In this document: piece by piece, positions 24,400 through 35,255 of the stretch
Numbering within the stretch: position 1 is the stretch's first letter
How the letters are laid out: every line of letters begins with the position of its first letter
Assembly: GCF_025698545.1 (NCBI RefSeq)
Contig: NC_068567.1
Location: 59,773,371 to 59,837,370 of the forward strand
Direction of reading: 5' to 3'
DNA: 64,000 nucleotides
Origin: Gossypium raimondii
Taxonomy: Eukaryota > Streptophyta > Magnoliopsida > Malvales > Malvaceae
Program-made: the position numbers and the translations under genes
Notes under the pieces: model-generated
The model's input: only the letters and a program-made list of their open reading frames with translations
The model's database searches: none
What the model was told of the DNA's origin: nothing

Positions 24400-25634
24400 T
24401 AGAATTATTTGTTACTTTATAAGGTTTGAGTAAGGATATGAATGGGGTTCCTAATATGACATCTTGGGTAATATCTTTTACCATTAAAAACATGTTTGAT
24501 ATTTTATACCTTTGTTAGATATTTTTGCATTGGGAATTTTGTAAGTAATTTTTAGTTTTTTTTACCATTTGCAGCTTTAAGAGATTCTGATGTTTTGTTA
24601 TAATATTTTGTTGGAATTATCCCATCTCTAATGCAGTTTTGGTCCGCTCCTATATCAAAAAGGGCTATTGTTTCTAATTGAAATTCATTGTTTAATTATG
24701 ACAATATTTATTTTTACTAAATATCTTTGAATAGATACTTCAGTTAGAACCATCATATATTCCTGTGTATTTTCTTCAAGTTCAGGTTCAGTTTATGACG
24801 AACTTTTTTCTGAGGTTTAGTGTTTTAAGGTCTACATTTGTTCTTTCATTTCTTGTTGTTCCATTTTAAGCTGAGAAAGTTTTAATTTAATTTGTTTTAT
24901 TTCCAACTTTAATTCAGAATTTGTAATTTGTCTTGGTTTTATTTTTCATATTTATTAAATATTATATCTTGTATATTATACATTTGTGATTAACTAGAAA
25001 TAATTTATTTTTCTTTTTCGGTTTATCTTTTAATGAGGATTTTAATTTCAAAAGGTATTCTCTTTTAAGTTTTGGGTCTTGAATTTTATCAATAACTTCA
25101 ATCATAAATTATTGATCTTTGGTTAACATATTAATTGAGAGTTCATTTTCATCACCGTAAGACTGGGATGTATGTAATTCATCTATTTGTAATTCATTTG
25201 TTTGATAAATGTATCATTTTCGGAAGAAGTTGTTTCTAATAGAATCTCATTTAACATATTAATTGAGGGTTCTATTTCTTCATCTAGATTTAAATTATTG
25301 TTTTTTCTTTTAATTTTACAATATTTTGAGATATGTCCTGGTTTTCCACATCTATAATATTTTATTGTTTTATCAATTTTGTTTTCTGCTTTTTGTTGTT
25401 TCTTTCCTTTTATGTATTTTCTATATTTGGGTTTTTATAATATTCTGAAATATTCTTTTCCTATTTTTTGGTTTTACAGGGCAACATGTTTTTGAAGAAG
25501 AAGGTTCATTCTTAATGTCAAATTGGTGGCAGAATGATCCTAATTCCTTTCTACATTGATATATTTCTTTCTTAAGTTGTTTTTGTAATTTTAAATCTTG
25601 ACAAATTTTTAATCTTTCTTTTGGGTGAAACTAA
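24400..25634 (-). pseudogene. Caulimovirid zinc knuckle and aspartic protease region, degraded
   Basis: Around 25320-25370 on the minus strand a zinc-knuckle pattern YRCGKPGHISKYCK follows the capsid region. Around 24570-24670 a protease-like stretch reads ALFDIGADQNCI, with Ile where the catalytic triad of retroviral-type proteases has Thr. The frame is broken in many places, and between these landmarks only short open pieces remain. Confidence 0.5.
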
Positions 25635-26895
25635 TTAGTTCACCATATGTAAGCTTTTCATATGGAATAATACCTCTGTAATTTTTCTTATTTGATTTCT
25701 AACTTTTTCTCCTAATAAAGTGGGAAGTCCTACTAGAAACTTTTCTTTCCAAAATGGTTGTTGGTTATCAGATCTTTGCATAACTCTAGTCATAAAGACA
25801 TCTTTATACCGTTTAAAATCAGTTAATTTTTTGCATTTTAAATTTGATAATAGTTTTGAATTTCTATCTTTAAGATGAGAAAGATCTCCTATAAAGTGTT
25901 TAGAGATTGAGAAAATTAAAATTGCTATTGCATATTGGATTTCTCTTCCTTGTTCATCTAAAATAATTCTTCCTTGGTCATCATTTTTTATTGCTTTTAA
26001 AATTTCTTCCTGTTGGGTTTTAGTGAGTGCATGATCCCACCATCCTTTTAATTGACCAGTAAATCCAGCAACTAAAAGATTAGCTATAGCATGATCACTG
26101 ATTAATCCATTTTGATTTTGGGTTTTATACACATTTGAAACCATTGTCATTTGTTGTAATAAACTAAGATTATTGTATTCAGACATTCCATCTATATTCC
26201 ATTCATAAATTGTATTAGCATTGTATTTATTCTGGAAACCAGGTTTTTCTTCTATGTTAAGATCAGGTGCAGTGGTTTTTGGATAATATAATATTTTTGG
26301 TTCTTTCCAAGCCATCTTGTTAATTTGTTGTTCATCTGACTGGTCAGAGTCAGATTGGGAGGATTGGTGTAATGTATTTACTGAATATTGGGCTTGTATT
26401 GGGGTATCAGGGGCAATTAATTTAGACTTGTAACTTTCTAAAGCATCAAGTCTATTTTGGATTTCTGTTAAAAAATCATTTTGAGATTTTTGGAATCTCA
26501 TAAGGTGTGAATATTGGTTCTTTAGAACTTTTTTCGGTTATCTTTTTTAGTGGTTCTTTTCTGATCGGTTGACTTTCCACCAAATTCTCAATATAATCTA
26601 ATTGTTTTCCTATTGTATGAAGATTGATATTTTTATAATTGTTTTGTTCTACTATCATTTTAACATCTTTTGATGAGATTTGTTCTCTTACATCAGGAGC
26701 TCTCATTCTTAAAGGATTTGCTTTTATTCCAGTATTTTTGTGAAGATATTGAACCTCCATTAAAGGGGGATGTCGAGATTCAACTTCTCCTTTATTAGTT
26801 TGCCATCTAGTATTATGTTTTATTGTATTAATAGATTCTGAATAATATTCTTCAAACCATTCAAACAATTTTATATGGATTTTATGGGTATTCAT
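25635..26895 (-). pseudogene. Caulimovirid capsid (coat) region
   Basis: Two overlapping open pieces (26476-26895, 139 aa; 25635-26501, 288 aa) in different frames make up this region. The first has MRAPDVREQ and a coiled-coil-like stretch; the second contains QLKGWWDHALT, resembling the capsid Trp-Trp motif, and a basic, helical domain. The next segment carries the zinc knuckle, the usual order in caulimovirids. One frame change separates the two pieces near 26490. Confidence 0.6.
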
Positions 26896-27172
26896 AAATT
26901 CATAATATTCTTGAAGAATGCTTTCTTTTTTATCATTTTAATTTTTAAAGTAATCTTCTCTTTTTTGCTTTTTTGTTAGAATAGAAGTGCTTTCTATACC
27001 ATTCTTTGTTTATCTCAAAAGTTTTTTCTAAAACAAATATTTCTGAATTTTCTTATTGTCTTGCATTATTAGCCACTGATGATTATGTTGGTGACATATT
27101 AGGTGAATTTTGGGGACTCTCTTCCTGTCTGGCATAGATAGGTTGAGCTATATTTGAGGAATTATCTATTCC

Positions 27173-27982
27173 TTATAAATTGGTTCTAAATGTTGTTGGG
27201 ATAGAAGAGACAGAGGCTCTGACTGTCTTAAAATCTACTTTTTGTGTTTTTGGATTTGACTCTTCTTCTAAATTTAACCTCCTAAAAATTGTACTGGTAC
27301 TTCCTATTTCGAAGGAATATCTTGGAGGCATTCTTTGTGGCCTGTTGAATTTTAATTCAACTGTGCCATCTTGGTGCTGAGAGATTTCACTTAATGAAGT
27401 GTTTCTTATGGGAGTTGGTGCCACAGGGTCTGTAGCACTCTCAAGTTTCCACTTATCAGGAAGGTTTATCTCATGCCATTGTATTGTTCTTGGGATTGTG
27501 GTATGAGATCTTGTGGTATCTGTCTCTATTAATAGGGTTTCTCCTTTTGGGCTTTGGAGTAAAGCCTTGGTATTAACAATAGAATACATAGCTTTGAAAT
27601 GGAGTCTATACACTAATGTTAATACTTCCGTACCAAGAAGCATTTTGTAGTTATGGGTATGCATTTGGAAGGTCAAAGATTGTAAAATATTTTTGTCAGT
27701 CAAAGAAATCATAAATTTTGGATAACAATTAAAATGTATCGGGCCTGTACATAGGCTTGTTTCTATAGTTCCTAATAATGAGTCATTAAACATGATGTGT
27801 CTTTGGTCTCTTAAGACAACTAAAATTGAGGTATTTTTAGTGGCTTCAACACTAAGAGGTTTGACGCCAACTTGGACTAGTCCAAAATAGACATATTTGT
27901 ATCTTTGTTCTTTGAGTTTATTACTGACGACTCTATCTAATAATTGAATTGTTTCATATTCTTTTTGAATAGGTAAACTCAT
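27173..27982 (-). pseudogene. Caulimovirid movement protein (30K superfamily)
   Basis: A 269-residue open frame with YVYFGLVQVGVKPL and then ILVVLRDQRH, the core landmarks of 30K-type cell-to-cell movement proteins of caulimovirids. The C-terminal third is Pro/Thr/Ser-rich. It is preceded by a small ORF and followed by the capsid region. It is unusually intact compared with the rest of the relic. Function in the plant is not implied. Confidence 0.65.
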
Positions 27983-28217
27983 TTTTTTTTGTTTTTACAA
28001 TGTAACTGCAAAAAGCATTTAAATTTTCAAAAGTTGTTTTCTTGTAGACTTGGTTTGTTGGAACTCTTGGAAGAGTCCAATTATCAAATCTTTGGGGAGT
28101 ATTTTCATAATGTTCTTCTTGTTCATTAACAGTGTTGTTTGAGGTTTGGTCGGATTCTTGAGATTGATTGGAAACAAAGCTTGCAGAAGAATTGATTCTT
28201 CTTAGGAAATGAAACAT
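27954..28217 (-). CDS. Small ORF upstream of the movement-protein frame
   Basis: An 87-residue frame (starts MFHFLRRINSS) rich in Ser, Asn, Gln and Glu. It overlaps the start of the movement-protein frame by 29 bases and lies just after the putative primer-binding site. I do not recognise a family. It may be the true N-terminal part of the first viral frame, separated by a frameshift. Confidence 0.3.
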   Translation of the reverse strand: MFHFLRRINSSASFVSNQSQESDQTSNNTVNEQEEHYENTPQRFDNWTLPRVPTNQVYKKTTFENLNAFCSYIVKTKKNEFTYSKRI

Positions 28218-28406
28218 TCTTTGTTTTCTTATTTCCTACAAGGGGGTTCTACTATCTGGATTTTCGGATTATTAAAGTTGCCTACAGGGATACTTTGTCC
28301 TTGACACGCCTAACCCATGGCTAACTGGACAGTGTATCAATTCTTAGCAAAATAATAATATTGAAAACAAATTGAATATTTTCAAAACTTAGAAATACCT
28401 GCTCCT

Positions 28407-28424
28407 CCTTGACTCTGATAAAAT
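28407..28424 (-). promoter_or_regulatory. Putative initiator tRNA-Met primer-binding site
   Basis: On the minus strand TATCAGAGTCAAGG resembles the sequence complementary to the 3' end of initiator tRNA-Met (TGGTATCAGAGCC) used by caulimovirids, with a few mismatches. It lies upstream of all viral frames, as expected. Confidence 0.45.
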
Positions 28425-28718
28425 TTATAAATTTTTTAAAAAATATATAAAAAATTAATAAAATAATAAATTTGGAATCTAAATAAGTGATTAATGATTC
28501 AAGTTTATCATACTAAAATATCTTCTTTTTTATTTTGCTTTAAAAAAGTTTTCAAATATATATTATTTCAAATTTTTGTGTTCTAACATGGAAATAGTTA
28601 TATTGTACAAGATTTTAATTTAACATTATTAATTTTTCTAATTTAACTCTAGCGGTTTCACTCGATTTAATTGAACGCTCACCCCTAATTCGAGTTATCC
28701 GAAAATCCAAATAAAAAA

Positions 28719-28801
28719 AGGCAAAACTACGTCGTTTTGATAAATGCTTGCCTTTTCTAAAGTTAAAAAGGCAAAACTACGTTGTTTTGATAAATGCTTA
28801 T
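28719..28801. repeat. Short direct repeat in the right arm of the hAT-like element
   Basis: The phrase aaggcaaaactacgtygtttt followed by gataaatgctt occurs twice (about 28719 and 28768), separated by about 15 bases. The acgtcgttt core is palindromic. No coding content. Confidence 0.5.
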
Positions 28802-29070
28802 TCATTAGTCTTACTTTCCTTCCCGAATCGCCCCACTCTCCTTTTTTCCTTTACTCAAAATTAATCTAAAAGCTTATATTTTGTCTACTAGTAAAATAAT
28901 CAGTCCATGTAAACGGAACATTGAGTATAAATAATATGATCCGTTAATTCGACTCGACTCGATTCGAAAAAATTTCAAATTGAGTTTAGTTGCTAAAATA
29001 GGATTCGTCAACTCGACTAACTCAAAATTTTTTGACTCGATTCGATCAAATACTCACCCCTAGTTGAAAG

Positions 29071-29902
29071 TGCAGGAAATCAACAACAATTGATGAACTA
29101 CAAAACTAATCTGAATAAAAAAATGTATTGCAATCCCATTAAATTATTATAACAAGATGATTTTATATTCTATCTTCAACTAAATGCTAACTAGGAACTA
29201 ATCTAACTACTACTAACAACTTTCTGTTATTCAACCAACTGTCGGTATCTTTAACAAATCCACCTATAAGCAGAGGCGAATTTTTGGGGTGGGCAGCGAC
29301 CGACACCCCGAAGTTTTGTGAAATTTCCTTTTAAGTTCCTTTAGGTTTTAAAAATTTTTAATTTGATATTATAATTAGTGTTTAAAAAAGGAAAATTTAT
29401 GTTTAGCGCCTCAAATTTTTTTCAAAGTTTTCTTTTGTCAATTTGATTTGTTTATGGATTTTGTAATTTTTATGATAAATTTAGTAACATTTCTAGTTTA
29501 ATTTGGTAAACTATTATAAAATAGTATTTAAATATTAATTTGATAAAATAAAATTTAATAATCGCAATATCTAAATATAAATGGCATCTAAATCTTAATT
29601 AGGTAAAAATAAATTTAAATAATTATAATATCCGATATAAAATGAATATTTAATTTAATTTAATTTTATAAATAATTTAATATTATTTAAATTGAATATC
29701 TAGAATTTATAAATAATTTGTTTAAAGTAGGCCCGATTTTAGCTTCGACCTGATAAGGTATCATAATTTCTTCAGGCTCTATCATGCTGGTATTGTATTA
29801 TTTTCGATTCACGGCTTATCAACCAATAAGGAATTGTAATTTCTTCAAACTCTATCCTTAGTATGGTGAACATAATTTAGTATTATTTTATTGGGTAAAT
29901 TA
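29071..29902. other. AT-rich intergenic DNA
   Basis: No gene is seen. 29270-29320 reads agaggcgaatttttggggtgggcag, resembling the end of a dispersed cotton-type repeat; the rest is low-complexity AT-rich. Confidence 0.35.
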
Positions 29903-30372
29903 TATAAATGGTTACTCGTGTATCAAAAACTTTTTGTTAAGTCATCTAATCTTAAAAGTTACAAAATAATAATTTAATTTATCTTTTATTCTTTTAAGTC
30001 TAAAATCATTAAAAACTAACAATTAGCTGATGTGGTTGTCAAGTTAATAACTTATTTTTTTAACATTTATTTTTAATATATATTTTCTATGTCATAAAAT
30101 AATTAAAAAATTATTAACCCAAGGGAGGTGGGGTGGGGTGGGGTGGGGTGGGGGTGGGGTGGTTTGGGTTAATAACTTTTTAATTATTATATGACAGGGA
30201 AATGGTATGCATTAAAAAAACAAATCATTAACTTAATAGTCACATAAGCAAATGGTATGAATTTAACAGTTTTGGATTTAAAAAATAAAAAGGTAAATTA
30301 AGTGATTATTTTATAACTTTTAAAATCGGATGATATAATCTAATATTCGAGTGCCTATTTATATAGTTTACT
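29903..30372. mobile_element. Fold-back (MULE-MITE-like) element with a G-rich loop
   Basis: The left part (gtaaattatataaatggttac) is matched, inverted, by the right part ending atatagtttac; the arms are long and imperfect. In the centre, arms of about 31 bases (gtcataaaataattaaaaa... ttaaccca and its inverse) flank a run of five to seven GGGGT units at about 30121-30168. The GGGTAAATTA start is common to a widespread plant MITE type. No clear target duplication was found. Confidence 0.55.
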
Positions 30373-31477
30373 TTATTCTCTTTGAATGTTGTCCTATCTC
30401 TTAAAACTTTATCACTTGGAGGTGTGTCTCCAAATATTATAAATTCGAGCTACTTCAAGATTCAACATCAATCTGTTTCGAGTGGATAATTTTTATTTTA
30501 TTTTAATAGGTGTTTCTATAATTTAATTATGTTCATAAATAAATTATAAATATATATTATAATATTAAATTAAAAAATCATTAATAAAAGAAATAAGAAA
30601 GAGTGATCCCTAAAAGAAGAGGAGAATGATGTGGAATAACGTGAAGTGGGTATGGATATAATTAACACCTATAAACAGAATGTTTTCAACATCCATGCAA
30701 ATGTGGGATAGAAGTGAATGAGATAATTTTCACCCCACCCCACTCCACTCCATTACCATTTTTACATATCTCTTCGTATTCAAATACGAGACCTCCCTCT
30801 CACATAGGAGTCTTTTTCATATCAAATATGATTTTTCTAAAAATAAATTTTTACCTTTTATCTCAAAATTCATTAAACGAAAACATAAAGGGTCAATTCA
30901 AAACAAGAAAAAGACAAACTAAATCCAAGTTGATAGGCTATCTCATATATTCAGTTGTAGGGTCCTCATCCTCAGTGAGTATGACAAAAGCATCAAAAGA
31001 TAAAATACTCGAAATACAATCCCAAATATAATTAAAAGAAAAATGGGTTGCAAATGATAAAGCCATCTTAGCAAGACTATTGCTGGGGATAAACCCATGT
31101 AAGCAACGGACAAGTAAACTAGAAGACCGAATACAAATATTTTACGTGTAAAATTTTTTTCGAAGAGGATAAAAAATCACGGGTAAAGATAATTTCACTA
31201 AATTAGCAAAAGCGAAAAGTATAACGATAGAGATAAAACCTAAATCCTGAAACCCAAAAATAAAAACTCTCAAAACGTAAATACAAAATTCCTTGAAAAC
31301 TTGTAAAAACTAATACTTAAATGTGTTATTGGTTAATCTTTCTAGGGGTAGAAAATAGTCTATTTATTGGCTAAATTCGTAGGTCAAATAATCTTAAAAT
31401 ATTTTATACTAATCAGAGCTTGAAAAACTAAAACAGTGTTTAACTGAGAGAAATAAAATCGAGAAAATTGAGGAACA
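30373..31477. other. Intergenic DNA before the CACTA element
   Basis: No gene is supported. A forward open frame at 30714-31031 starts in a C-rich stretch (caccccaccccactccact) and resembles no known family. AT content is high and there are no clear signals. Confidence 0.35.
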
Positions 31478-31493
31478 CACTACACCAAAACAG

Positions 31494-31830
31494 GCTTTTA
31501 GCGGCGTTTTTTTAGGCCTTTAGAGGCGCTTTTTAGCGCCGCTAAAAGTATTTGCGGCGCTTTTAAAAGCGCCAAAAAAAACGCCGCTAAAGAACGCGCC
31601 ACTAAAGACTAAGACCTTTAGCGGCGCTTTTCCCACAAACGCCGCTAAAGACCAAGACCTTTAGCGGCGCTTTACCCACAAACGCCGCTAAAGACCAAGA
31701 CCTTTAGCGGCGCTTTACCCACAAACGCCGCTATAGATCGTGACCTTTAGCAGCGCTTATTCCACAAACGCCGCTAAAGATCATGACCTTTAGCAACGCT
31801 TTTGTCACAAACGCCGCTAAAAATATAACC
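31494..31830. repeat. CACTA subterminal repeats
   Basis: A unit of about 46 bp built around gacctttagcggcgctt and cacaaacgccgctaaaga occurs about six times, in direct orientation with internal inverted halves (TTTAGCGGCG / CGCCGCTAAA). Such arrays bind the CACTA TnpA-type protein in known elements. GC content is far above the neighbourhood. Confidence 0.75.
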
Positions 31831-32345
31831 TTTAAACAAATTATTTTAATCAAATAATATTTATTTTTATGATAAATATTATATTGTGTTTTATTTTTTG
31901 AATTTCAACTTTAAATATACTTTTTAAGGATAAATAAAAATATTAATTAAATTAAATTTTCTATGAAAATTTTAACTTTAAAAGTAAATCTAAAATTAAT
32001 GAATTTAATTTTAGAATTTAAAATAATAAATTAATAATACAATTAAAATCCAAAAGTTAGAACTCAAGTTGTCATAAATATTAAAGTGAAAATAAAAAAT
32101 TAGAATCAAAACTAAAATAAATAATACATATAAAAAATTAAAACACAGACAGTAACGAAAAATTAAACACCACACATAAAATTTATCAAACTAGTTAAGA
32201 AATACATGGTGCAGCCATGCAGTATAAATGCAATAGAATCATAGGGTAATTTTCCACAAATATCTTCAGAGTACCAAGAACAATTTGTCACAAAATTATA
32301 AAACATGATAAAAAAAAAAAAGAACAGGTAGCAGATATTTGTTAC

Positions 32346-32412
32346 TTTTTGTTTTGCTTCCAAGGCTTCCTCAGCTGCCTTCATCTTGGCAACAGAATCA
32401 TCTTCATCATCC
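32346..32412 (-). pseudogene. Unassigned exon-like fragment in the CACTA element
   Basis: On the minus strand a 67-nucleotide block between GCAG and GTAAC borders encodes DDEDDSVAKMKAAEEALEAK, a charged, helical stretch. The source gene is not recognised. It shares orientation with the aconitase, VAP and transporter fragments. Confidence 0.35.
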
Positions 32413-33638
32413 CTGCTTAAGAAAACAAAGAACCTATTGTTAAACAATTTAGAACTTGAAAAAGAAAAGAACCATGTTACTCAGACTTAGGTATGAGTGT
32501 TAGGTGTCAGTATAAAGACATGTCAGATATGGGTATGAAGGCATGTCTGAGATGAGTATGTTCAATGATTCTTTGACATCAACAAAATTAATAATACAAT
32601 TTCTATATGTTAAGAAACATCCTGACTGAAGGTTAAATGAAGAGGCTTAAACTTAAGAAGCAGCTTACCTATGTTCGGCACCTCTTGAATTATTTACTTG
32701 AAACGAAAAGCTTTTTTTCAATAAATCATGTACACATCAACTCAAGATGAAGAAAAACAGAAAATATTAGTCCAATGTTATAACTGAAAATTGCATATCC
32801 TTGTACAGCTTAATGTGCTTGTTAGCATGAGAATTTAAAAAAAAAAAAAGAAGCTCTTTATACTTGAAGGGACAATGGAAATTAGAACAGAATAAAACTA
32901 AACAGGCAAGAAATAAAACGGATATCAATGGACACCTCATCCCGAGAACATGAGAAACCATAGCTTAGTTTTGTGTTAAGATTAAAGAATAGCATTACCT
33001 AGGAAGTGTTACACAATTAGATCACAATTTAGAACCATTGCATACAACATAACATACCAAAAGAACTTCAACAACATTACAACATAAGCCTAAGACAAAT
33101 TATAATTTAAGTGTCAGCTAACCTTGAGGTAGGCACAAATATGTACTAAAGACAAAAATAACAACATAAAGGCATAGAAAATAAATAAAAGTTCAAACAA
33201 ACAAAGCAAGAAACAAAACTGTCTAAGTTAGAACTCTGAAGGACCAATCGGAATAAATGAAACGACTAAAATAGGCAAAATAAAGAATACACAGAACGGG
33301 AAATATATAAAAATGTTTAGAAAAAATTAATTTATTCGAAAATAATAGCAATGAGAACTGATTTTAGACCGCCCCCCCAAAAAAATTCTACCCTTAGCTT
33401 CCACAAATGGTTTAGGAAAACGGACAAAGATTTAATTTTTACAGAAAAAGCAAGAACCGACTTACCGAAAATTCGAAACTAAATAGACGGATAAATAGTC
33501 AAACTAGTAGAGTTAGTATATGCATGTCATGCAGGTCTAAATGCTGGAATATTAGACATGCCACTTTTGGAATATTAGAAATAAGACAGTTTTTCATGTT
33601 ACAAAAGGTTCCAATTTTTATGTCTGGAAAACTTTTAC

Positions 33639-34319
33639 CTCTTGGGCCCTGATATACAGAGTTCAACATCCTCAAGTTTCAGTTCCAAGTAAGAAGAGTA
33701 TACTTTCTCAATCTGAGGCTGAGTTCAGAGAAAAATTCTCAGTAAGAAACTGAATGCTGAACATTTTTTAATCAAACTATAGAAGAAAGAACATATGGTG
33801 TATATTTACCTCGTTGTAGTCTACAAACATCTTATTAGTCCGTAAATAGGATTCTATCATAGCAATCTACATTTTTGCAATAAGTCAGTAAATCAAGGGT
33901 CAATAGATCAATTAAAACAAAGATACACACCAAGGACTTACAGTCTCATCACTTCTGCCAGTCAATTGTAGATATTGCAAAGTGAGATGATCCACAGGGA
34001 AAAATCCCATGGTTGCACCATAGTCAGGAGACATGTTGGCAATAGTGGCACGGTCAGCTAATGACAATTTACCCATGCCTTCTCATGTATATAGAAGTGG
34101 AAGGAAATATCTACGTGAAGCAGCCCAGAAATAATGAATCTGTATTAAAATAGAGGCTGAATTGAAGACTCTACCATAGAATTCCACAAACTTGCCAACA
34201 ACCCCATGCTTCCTTAGCATTTGAGTAACTGTCAACACCAAATCAGTAGCCGTCACACCATCCCTCAGTTTTCCTAATAGTTTAAACCCAACAACACCTG
34301 GCAAGACCATGCTCATGGG
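33639..34319 (-). pseudogene. Aconitase (aconitate hydratase) gene fragment, four exons
   Basis: Exon-like blocks 34175-34319 ([20 protein letters not shown], then [11 protein letters not shown]), 33942-34081 ([20 protein letters not shown]), 33810-33866 (IAMIESYLRTNKMFVDYNE) and 33639-33718 (EKVYSSYLELKLEDVE) match consecutive exons of plant cytosolic/mitochondrial aconitase, which isomerises citrate. All splice borders are GT-AG and the phases agree, so a genomic segment with introns was captured, not a cDNA. The iron-sulfur cysteines and both ends of the gene are absent. It cannot give an active enzyme. Located inside the CACTA element. Confidence 0.85.
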
Positions 34320-34559
34320 CTGCATTCAAAACCACAAGCATTCAATCATTAACTAAGGGGTTTTCTGGCAAACTAGTAATTTCTAAATTAAAAGTTCACC
34401 CTTCCAGCTACGTCAAGAGAAAAACGAAACTAATTAATCCCAATTGGACACTTAGCCACACATATAGTTCGTCAGTGTTTTCTCTTTTTCTCCCTTTGTA
34501 TCATGCACCTACTTTTGTAACAGAGGAACCTAACAGTAAGTAAATTACTCATGATTTAC

Positions 34560-34890
34560 TTAACCCTTCACCTTAAGACTCATGATTTTAAACTTAACCC
34601 TGCTCTTTTGATCCATCTGTTTTTCATTGTTCTCAGGAGGCTCCACGAACTTGAAGACTAGTAAATCCATTCAAAATAGAAATAGAAATTCATAAGAATG
34701 TTTCAAAAGATAAAGAAAAATAAGCTAAACAAATATGTCTGCCAAGTGCCAAAGCATGATAAAAACCAGAAGTGAAGGGTATGCATAAGCGTGCAAAAAA
34801 ACATTTACCCGTTACTATGATGCTCTCACCGGGGGCTAGAATGGCACCCGGAGGGCGCATGAAACAACTCTTTGGTGCAGTTGTTTGAAA
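34560..34890 (-). pseudogene. VAP/MSP-domain protein gene fragment, two exons
   Basis: 34809-34890 encodes FQTTAPKSCFMRPPGAILAP and 34560-34657 encodes VFKFVEPPENNEK then VKFKIMSLKVKG, followed by a stop. These are the second half of an MSP domain of the plant VAP27/VAP4 type, an ER-membrane contact-site protein family. Phases match across the intron. The domain's N-terminal half, the C-terminal extension and any membrane anchor are missing. Same orientation as the flanking aconitase and transporter fragments. Confidence 0.7.
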
Positions 34891-34954
34891 CTAAACCAAC
34901 AAAAAAAAAAGGACTCGTTATGGAATTCATCAAAGCATTTGAAGTTATGACTTG

Positions 34955-35085
34955 CTATTTAGTTATTCTGTCAGCCATACTAGTTTTTAACATAGAAATG
35001 AATGTACAAGGATTAAATTATCCATTTTTTAGTAGAAGGGGAAAAATGCAATTTGACACCTAGTATAGGGGCCTCAATATTATTT
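34955..35085. repeat. Fragment of the dispersed fold-back repeat
   Basis: The phrases attctgtcagccatactagttttta and aatgcaatttgacacctagta match the repeat in the HVA22 intron at 60849-61192. It lies between the VAP and transporter fragments. Confidence 0.5.
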
Positions 35086-35255
35086 TTATCAAAATCAGGT
35101 TAATGGCATAATGAAAACAAACAACAGCCAAAGACTCTACTGCAGTTGAATGCAAGATCAACTTCATGATAAGTACTTAAAAAAACTAATTAAAGCATAA
35201 AACAATAACATCTAAAGCAAAAAATAAAAATAGTAGTTAGGGTAAATTATATTAC

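Larger units (their letters stand above)
18290..28430 (-). mobile_element. Endogenous pararetrovirus (Caulimoviridae), near genome-length, degraded
   Basis: Read on the minus strand the order is: primer-binding site (28407-28424), small ORF, movement protein, capsid region with zinc knuckle, aspartic protease, reverse transcriptase, RNase H, a long C-terminal region, then a promoter. That is a caulimovirid layout. Without the inserted solo LTR it is about 7.3 kb, the usual size of such genomes. Many stops and frameshifts, altered catalytic residues and the 2.8 kb insertion in the RNase H make it an inactive relic. Outer borders are approximate because they run into AT-rich hAT sequence. Genus cannot be set from sequence reading alone. 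Confidence 0.75.
17830..29062. mobile_element. hAT-like element carrying nested insertions
   Basis: The left end reads TAGGGATGATC and the right end, on the other strand, TAGGGGTGAGTATTTGATCG. Both continue into repeated gagtt/aactcg motifs. The 8 bp GTTGAAAG occurs directly outside both ends (17822-17829, 29063-29070; the next base also matches). An 8 bp duplication and TAGGGGTG ends fit hAT elements. Subtracting the inner insertions leaves roughly 1.1 kb of AT-rich non-coding DNA, so the host element was a non-autonomous one into which a pararetrovirus, and later an LTR element, inserted. Confidence 0.65.

Noticed and set aside
30121..30168. GGGGT run as a telomere-like array
   Set aside because: Plant telomere repeats are TTTAGGG; this is a short GGGGT expansion in the loop of a fold-back element.
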